Source: Oxyruncus cristatus (Eukaryota; Chordata; Aves; Passeriformes; Cotingidae). Taken from it: a stretch of DNA of 64,000 bases. The stretch lies in contig VXAY01005982.1 in the NCBI GenBank assembly GCA_013399855.1, positions 83,907 to 147,906 on the forward strand, given 5' to 3'. The position numbers and the translations under genes were made by a program. Below, piece by piece: positions 57,801 through 64,000 of this stretch. The notes beneath the pieces are model-generated. The model did no database searches, had not been told where the DNA came from, and worked only from the letters and a program-made list of their open reading frames with translations. Each line of letters begins with the position of its first letter. The first letter of the stretch is position 1.

Positions 57801-60589
57801 GGAGGCCACAAAGATGATCAGGGGGATGGAGCCTCTCTGCCATGGAGACAGGCTGGGAAAGGCTGGTGGTGTTCAGCCTGAAGGAGGCTCTGGGGGGACC
57901 TTACAGCCCCTTCCATTGCCTAATGGGGGCTACAAAAAAGATGGCCATGGACCTTTATTAGCAGGGCTTGTTGCAGTGGGACAAGGGGTGATGGGTTTAA
58001 AGTAAAAGAGAGTAGATTAAGACGATGTAAGGAAGCTACTTTTTATGCTGAGGGTGGTGAGACACTGGCCTGGGTTGCCCAGAGGGGTTGTGGATGCCCC
58101 ATTCCTGGAAGCCTTCAAGGTCGGGTTGGACAGGGCTCTGAGCAACCTGATCTAGTTGAAAATGTCCCTTCTTTTTGCGGGATGTTCGACTAGATGACTT
58201 TCCAACCCAAATTATTCTATGATTCTATTCTGCCGTTTGAAATCCTGAGGTAGATCTGTGCCAGTGCCCAGTAGTGCAGGAGCATGCCAAGTCCTGCTGA
58301 TCTGTGGCGGGGAAAGTCCATACTCAGGCAAAAACCTCTCAACCATTAACTAAGCAATGTGGGGTTGAAGGTGCTACACAAAAACCACTAACATATATAT
58401 AGCTTCTTTGAGATAATTTGCTTTCCTGTCCAAAAAAAAAGTGCAGTCTTACTGCTGCTGAGGATATTTACTGCTAAGAGAGTTGAGTTAGATGAACTTC
58501 CCAAGACCTCTTGGATTCGAGTCACCGAACTTCCAGTAATAACACATGTACATTTTACTGTAAAATTAAAAACAACCCCCCTCTTACTATAATTGGTGGT
58601 GATGGAGTTTTTCTGCAAAGTGAGAATTTGAATTTGCGAAGTGTGTGTTTTAGTGTACTAATACAAATACTTTAAATGTCATCACAGTACAACCTGTAGT
58701 GAGTCAGGCAGCACCTGCAGCTTTGGTTTTTGTTGGATTTGGATCTAAGCCCTTACCAAAACAAGCAGCTCTGCATTTCTAGCAGATTAACATTGGCTTT
58801 CACCATTAGCAATGTGAGACAAGGCAGCTGTTTCCCAGGTTGTGTATTGAAACTTCAAATATTTGATATTTGCAAAGAGTTCGTTTTGCTTTTATTTTTC
58901 CCTTGGCTGTTTCCTTGACAGGGAGTAATAATTGCCACTAATATACCTGTAAAGCAGCATGTAAAATGCAAGAAGTAATTTTCTGTTCTAGCTTAAAAAT
59001 TAGCATTACACCTCGGAGGTAGGGGAGGGCCTGGAACACAAGCATGTGATGTTGCTCCCTGTAGAAACACTGTTATTTCACCACAGCAATAGCAGCCAGG
59101 TGGGGCTCAATTTGGAGCTGCAGCTACTGAAAAAAATGTTTTTCTTGCTCTGTTCATTATTGTGAAAACATTGAGCACTGGTCTGGCCTGCTTTCAAAGC
59201 CATCCTGTTTCATAGCTAATCCCGGTGACATAGCTGTGTCAGCCAGGATTGGCTGCAGCTGGTCTTAGGCTCATTTCTTTTTTGCTCTTGCATCACTGTA
59301 ATGTTGCAGGCAGCCCTTGAAATCTTGTGAGTAGACCTGTTTGAGGGGTTTTTTTTCCCTCTAGATCATGTGTTTCTGAACTATGTCATGAAACTGGGAG
59401 GGGGGCAGGAAGAAAGGGGAAAAAAAAAAAAAAAAAAAAAAGGGACTCAACCAAGGCCTCCCTAAACTTGAAGGAATTTTTAACTGGGGTGGAGGGAGCA
59501 AAGCACCGTAGACACCCAGGCTGGTATAGCCACATCATCAGTTAGCCAGGACTCAGGTGCTGCTGTCGCCTGAAGGTCATACATTATATTTTAATAAACA
59601 CACAGATATATTTTACGCTGCATATAGGGAAGCAGTTGTTTGGTAACATGTATTTTAGGCATAGCTACAGATGGTAGCAAGTATGTCAGGCACTATGTTT
59701 CAGAGTGTTGCAGAGAACTGCAGCAAGCTCACCTGCACCAGCTGTGCTCATGCTTGTTACAGAGGGCTTATGGCACGTGCCTGCATGTGGTGGGTAAGTC
59801 AGGCTGCCCAACAGGTTACTGGGCTTGCGTAAGTTGAATGTGGAGGTTTTGTTTGTTTGTTTGTTCTTTATGTACAAACAGCTCATAACCAATATGACAT
59901 CAGCTGTGTCATCTTCATTAGGCTGAGTCCCTGGGTTTTTTCCAAAAATCTGAATGTGCAGAGCTGTATTGTTGCCTATTATAGTAAACAGTAATAATTT
60001 TCTTTTGACTGACACAAGCTTCTTTACACTCCCATCCCAACCCAGGGCAATAAATGTGTGTTTAACATGTGCCGAGGATGCTGTAAGAAAAGAGCATTCA
60101 AGGAGACAGCAGACTGTCCAGGTAGGTGCACCTGGCCTTACCAGACACCAAGCAAACATTTCATCTCCTATGTATATTCATTACTTCAGTCTTTGGGTTA
60201 CGGGTTGTGGGTGTGTTAAAATCTACATACATAGTTATCTGAAAGTTTATAGTACAATTTTAAAAGCCTGCTCTTCCTTTATGTATGTTATTTCTTCTGC
60301 TTTCAAAGCCTTGGGATGCAGTTTCCAGAGTATAAGGACACATTCTTTTCAAGGAATGAGGTGTTCCATTTACCAGTGCAGTCATCTCATTTCAGGTTGT
60401 TGGTTTGGGTTTTTTTGTCCCTTCCTTTCTTCTTCAGGTCATGGATTACTTTTTAAGACCAAGTATGAAAAATCCCTTTTGTGGCAGCACAGTCAAAGAG
60501 GAATTCAAAGCCCAGAGATGAGTCGGAGAGGAGAGGCAGAGGTGGGGAAGGCTGTGGTGCTGAAAGAGGCTGGTGACAGTGCAGTGTGA
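45517..60589 (+). CDS. DUS1L: tRNA-dihydrouridine(16/17) synthase 1-like (13 coding exons, 486 residues)
   Basis: FMN- and NADPH-dependent reductase that converts uridine to dihydrouridine in the tRNA D-loop (positions 16/17 for the Dus1 family). Exons: 45517-45753, 49093-49201, 50109-50159, 51828-51940, 52679-52761, 52925-53028, 54388-54532, 55135-55231, 55592-55680, 56455-56621, 57174-57211, 60046-60121, 60438-60589; all GT-AG, joining in frame. The TIM-barrel starts with [14 protein letters not shown]; the catalytic Cys108 is in LNLGCPQ; Lys147 in TCKIRVF, His175 in TVHGRTKEQ and the phosphate-binding VFANGNIQ (205-212) follow. The C-terminal part has a basic [11 protein letters not shown] stretch (likely nuclear/RNA contact) and a cysteine cluster (C404, C407, C415, C420, C423, C424, C435) that looks zinc-binding. 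Human DUS1L has 473 residues. The start is taken at MPKL by homology; the frame stays open upstream. Confidence 0.97.
46741..46880 (-). mobile_element. tRNA-Ile-derived SINE with CR1 3' tail
   Basis: On the minus strand the 5' half is a tRNA-Ile-like sequence: A box TAGCTCAGTTGG (46875-46864), an anticodon-loop region reading GGTGTGAATAACACC, and a B box GGTTCAATCC (46830-46821, one base from consensus). It is fused to a CR1-type 3' tail that ends in cagaatattctgtcattctg at 46741. tRNA-Ile/CR1-X SINEs of this architecture (for example TguSINE1 of zebra finch) are described from passerine birds. It is antisense in DUS1L intron 1, too diverged in the acceptor stem to be a tRNA gene. Confidence 0.85.
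47944..48943 (-). mobile_element. Antisense CR1 LINE (CR1-X/J-like), 3' fragment
   Basis: One kilobase in DUS1L intron 1, opposite to the gene. It begins on the + strand with catagaatatcctgagttg, continues through typical CR1 antisense sequence (ccacctgtgcctgagagcat-like stretch near 48030, ccaacctaaacctcccctga) and stops near ttcccttgatcattttgag. The minus-strand frame 48435-48767 carries a decayed polymerase motif (FAKDTKLGG) followed by [15 protein letters not shown]. Its 3' tail resembles that of the SINE 1.1 kb upstream. Confidence 0.93.
57258..58230 (+). mobile_element. CR1 LINE, 3' kilobase, sense orientation
   Basis: In DUS1L intron 11. It starts near gtcagtggcacgatgtctgg, includes gtgtccctcggggtctgtac and the decayed polymerase C-terminus in changing frames ([14 protein letters not shown] and [18 protein letters not shown] in 57508-58005), then the noncoding end, and closes with attctatgattctatt at about 58230. 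Frameshifts and a G10 run show it is inactive. Confidence 0.94.
59420..59441 (+). repeat. A22 homopolymer
   Basis: Uninterrupted run of 22 A residues in DUS1L intron 11, after a purine-rich lead (ggaagaaagggg). No retroposed sequence is recognisable upstream, so this is a mononucleotide microsatellite rather than a processed-copy tail. Confidence 0.9.
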
Positions 60590-60775
60590 AGCTTTGGAAA
60601 TGAACAGTCCAAGAGCTCCTGCCAGGCTGCTGCTTCCCTGGGCCAAAGAACCATCAGCTGTGTGAACTTGTTCCACATGATTCAGTTCTGGAAAAGTTTT
60701 ATTTAAGTAAAAAACTGCTTACTCAGGGAATTATCCTGCATTTGAAATAAAAAGGATGCAATTAAAGGTCTCATG
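60590..60775 (+). other. DUS1L: DUS1L 3' untranslated region
   Basis: Short 3'UTR after the TGA at 60587-60589, ending after the poly(A) signal at 60746. Confidence 0.8.
60746..60751 (+). terminator. DUS1L: DUS1L poly(A) signal AATAAA
   Basis: Canonical AATAAA in gaaataaaaagg, followed by a GU-rich element (tgctgtgttt) about 25 bases downstream. Expected cleavage is near 60765-60772, giving a 3'UTR of about 180 bases. Confidence 0.85.
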
Positions 60776-63700
60776 CTGTGTTTAAAGACTGAAAATGCTG
60801 CATTTTTGGATGGGGCGCAACCTATATAAGCTGCCATAACACTCTGCCCCTTGTATGTTCATTAATCCTTCATGTCCTGTTTTTAATATTGGGAAACAAA
60901 TTTATTGTATTAGAACAGCCTTCTGGCATACTAAACATAACATCAGTGGCTTCCTCACTAACAGAAAACGTGTCACATCTGTCTGTGTGTTAGGCCACGC
61001 TTTCAATGCAGAAAGGAATGCAGCAGTATTTGAGAAATGTGACCATAAAACTGTAAGATGTTGCTATAACCACATTAACAATTATTAGTTTCTAACGGTA
61101 TGATAAAACGTAAATCTTCCATAAGCCAAAGGTTGGAAGAAGATAAAATCTATTTTAACAGAGCAGGTTGTCTAAAATTATGTAGTACGTTGGAACCGAG
61201 TTCGTGTACCCTGCTCAGTGTCTCATATTTAATTAAATGATCATTCTTTCTCCTTCCCACCTGATAAATTCTGAGAGAAGTGTGTCAAAACCAGGTCTAC
61301 ATACGACTTTTTTAAAGATGGGAACTTGAAACCACCTCTCCCACCATCTTGGGGAAATAGTCCACCTCTTCCCTCAGACATACAAGTAAAGCTGTCAGGT
61401 ATTTTTAGTTTCCTGATCTGTTCCCTCCTCAGAAGAAGTAAAAAAGCTAAATGTTCATTATGCTGTATTTCAGACGGCTTAACTGACCCCTTCCCATTTA
61501 CAGTTTCCCAAAAACATCAGAAAGTTATCCTTCTCCTCCTCACAATTTATGAAGTCTGAAAAGACAGTTGCATGCAAAACAACCAGTTCAGCACAGGAGG
61601 ACGGGGCTGGGGGAGAGATTGTGTCATCGTACACACAGATTTTTTTAGAATGCACCTCTCACAAATACAGTCCCATTACAGAATCACTTAGCAGTGCAAA
61701 GGAACAATCAAGCCGATTTCAGGCTCCTAAATTCGGGCAGGGCCTTATATTTGAGAATACTAATTGGACACATTTCTATACAGAATTAGTATTTAAAGTG
61801 TATTTGTCCCGACGTGCCTCCCAAGGCATTTCTTAACAGGTGCACTGGAGAAATGCAGACAGAGCTTACCCTCTTCACTCCTGTCCTGTGGCATGGCTGG
61901 AGGCTGGAAGACTGAACAGGGCAAGTTGCTCAGCTCAGCACTGCAACATAGACCTCCCTCTGTGCATCCAACTACAAATCACCAGGCTAATGGAAAAAAA
62001 AAGTTTCACCTGAACTTTCAACAGCCATTCTGGAAGATGCCAACCTTGCAGTTACGAAGGCAAAACTGTCCAGGTGGCCCGTGCTTGTGAGCTCCGAGGC
62101 CCAATTACAAAATGAGCAAAGCAAAGCAGGTTCCCTCCCATTCACACCAGGCACATCTGCACCTGCACTAACAAGGGATTACTTTCAGGCAAGGCACTAC
62201 ACTAATTATCCTGTTTATCACTAATAAAAAAATTGTAGTCTGCCAACTCAGCAAGGTAATGGCCTATTTTGTTTCTGTTTCAAAGGCCCTTAAGAAGATA
62301 TACACTGTTTACTTTTAATGGAGTAGGCGGAAGAAAAGGCAGTGCTCTGCATGTAGAATGATGCTGAAAATGATGCTCAGTCTTCAGGTTTGAGGGAAAT
62401 TGGATTCTCGTATCTATTTTCAGAGGCACACAAGAAAATGTAATTAGTTCACCTGACAAAAAGAAAGACAACTTTATATGGCAAACAGCTTATAAACTAT
62501 GAGAAAATTAAAAAAAAAAATCAAGAAGACAAAAAGTGCATAAAAACAAAGACTGAGACTCCCATATCTCAGCATGTATTTATAGGGTACAAACTACGCA
62601 CACAGAGGCTTCACAGTTACATAAACTACAGGCACTGGGAGTACAGCGATCAAAGCTAGAGCTGCAGAACGTTTAGAGAACTGAAACAGTGGTATCTGTG
62701 GGGCCAGGGACAACAAGATTACCCATCCTGATATATCATGTAAGACAGATTTTCAGGTCTTCCACTTGAGTTCTCGTTAGAATTAGACCATCCTTGCTAA
62801 CGCAGCTGCCCTTCAGTCTGTAGCTTTTAATAAGCTTACTGATGCTGAAGCTTGAATTATTTCTTTGCTGTCAAGAAACTTACTTGCATTATGAATTTAC
62901 CAAACTTCTAATTACTGAATCTTGAACATTTTTCTTACAGCTTGACATACCCTATTAGCCAGTTGCTGTTCCCATTCAAAGTAATTTAGCCTGATCAAGT
63001 TATCCTAGAAGGCAGTCTAAAGCTACAACAGCAACCCCATAAGATGTTGAATGGAATTCAGAGATCCATAGGAACACAGAAGCCAAAATAACATCAATTG
63101 AAGTACAAAGCACATTTGAAAAGCAGACAGTAATCCTCCATATTCCCTAACAGCATCAGAGGAAGCAGAAGTCAGTTCTGCTCCAGTTTGGTATTTTTCA
63201 CCCCGTTGCAAATTCACAGCTGATGGACTACCAGAAAAGTGAAACACTGACTTGTCCCGGCCTCAGTCCTCACCAGCAGATGGTGTAGGAAATACTAAGA
63301 GCACTCTCCTGTGGAGCACACTGCTCCCCCACTGCCATCTGCTTTATAGAGTAACAAAGATGGCTTAAGAATCTCGAATAGTCAAATTAAATTCACCGAG
63401 ACTTTACTCAAAAAAAAAAAAAAAAAAAAAATTGATGCCTGACAAGCACTTACTAGCTACGCATGACAGGTCTTTGTCAGAAGCATTGTTGGTATTATTA
63501 AAGTTTCCTCATTTATTTTTTCTGAAAGTTTATATTGCATTCCATGTATCAGGAATAATACCTTGTTCAGTGGCAGTTTTGGAAGCTGTCCAGAGGATGG
63601 AACAATGCTGAAATATCAACTAAGTTAGGAAATAATGCTGAGACCACTGCTGCTGAGTCCCAGGAGTTGGTACAGAGCATACGCACATGGCCTGGGGTGA

Positions 63701-64000
63701 AGACCCAACTCTTGGTATTTTCTCCCTTGCTGCATCCCACAAAACTTCATCCACTGAATGGCCTTGGTGGTCACAGCGAATCACTGAAAATTCCATCTAT
63801 GTTAGTTATTATTTTCCCATTTATTACTAGGGAAATTACTTAGAAATTTAAGGTAAGAATAATTTTTACTGGGTGGAACTGCTTACGAATGCCAGTTACC
63901 CAGAACTATATCTACACTGTGTTATTTTTTCTGTGTTTTGGGACTGGCAGGCAGGACTGAGGCAGGCATTGGACAAAGTCTAGAAGAAACAGGCCTGGAC
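60776..64000. other. Downstream region with no identifiable gene
   Basis: About 3.2 kb without coding exons on either strand that I can support, and no CR1 copy. In mammals the gene beyond DUS1L is GPS1, convergent with it; a minus-strand 3'UTR could therefore occupy part of this interval. Reverse-strand AATAAA motifs occur at 60905-60900, around 63517 and around 63822, but none can be tied to a gene here. ORFs on both strands are short and lack homology. Confidence 0.6.
63410..63431 (+). repeat. A22 homopolymer
   Basis: Second uninterrupted run of 22 A residues, in the unassigned region after DUS1L, between actttactc and ttgatgcc. No retroposed body is visible next to it. Confidence 0.9.

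Larger units (their letters stand above)
45754..60437 (+). other. DUS1L: Remaining DUS1L intronic sequence
   Basis: Intron 1 (45754-49092) holds the SINE and one CR1; intron 11 (57212-60045) holds the sense CR1 and an A22 tract. Introns 49202-50108, 50160-51827, 51941-52678, 53029-54387, 54533-55134, 55232-55591, 55681-56454, 56622-57173 and 60122-60437 contain nothing else I recognise. Small T or CT runs occur near 55898-55912 and 57098-57113. No RNA gene is supported. Confidence 0.75.

Noticed and set aside
57508..58005. 165-residue + strand frame in DUS1L intron 11
   Set aside because: Contains decayed CR1 polymerase segments; it is part of the LINE at 57258-58230, not a host gene.
59686..60159. 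157-residue - strand frame overlapping DUS1L exon 12
   Set aside because: Antisense to a conserved coding exon and extends into intron; no recognisable domain.

Overview
The window is a vertebrate nuclear locus, almost certainly from a bird. It carries two large intron-rich genes on the + strand, fatty acid synthase (FASN) and tRNA dihydrouridine synthase 1-like (DUS1L), in the head-to-tail neighbourhood known from other amniotes. Bird origin is shown by several CR1 LINE fragments ending in the attctatg-type 3' tail, and by FASN protein features that I recall as matching chicken FASN more closely than mammalian FASN. A tRNA-Ile-derived SINE with a CR1 tail at 46741-46880 points further, towards a passerine. 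No bacterial, viral or biosynthetic-cluster content is visible; this is an ordinary housekeeping/metabolic locus.

Layout. 1-180 is a CpG-rich stretch that should be the end of the FASN promoter/untranslated exon 1 region. 181-5516 is FASN intron 1, with a G/T-only block just before exon 2. FASN coding exons 2-43 run from 5537 to 41007. I could join all 42 coding exons in frame by hand, giving 2514 residues with every catalytic residue checked intact: KS Cys161/His293/His331, MAT Ser580/His682, DH His878, KR Tyr2038, ACP Ser2160 and TE Ser2311/Asp2341/His2484. One intron uses a GC-AG pair and one has a G-rich acceptor. The FASN 3'UTR follows, with poly(A) signals at 42623 and possibly 43783. 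A CpG island at about 45100-45800 contains the start of DUS1L, whose 13 coding exons (45517-60589) encode 486 residues. Its 3'UTR ends near 60770. From there to 64000 I see no gene that I can identify.

Together: FASN is the cytosolic homodimeric megasynthase that makes palmitate from acetyl-CoA, malonyl-CoA and NADPH. DUS1L reduces uridines in the tRNA D-loop using FMN and NADPH. The two functions are not linked by pathway, only by conserved synteny. Mobile DNA is modest: six CR1 fragments and one SINE, all in introns. I found no previously undescribed system; the most informative non-gene signals are the SINE, the unusual FASN splice sites, a perfect 16-bp hairpin in intron 1, and the G/T-asymmetric block.
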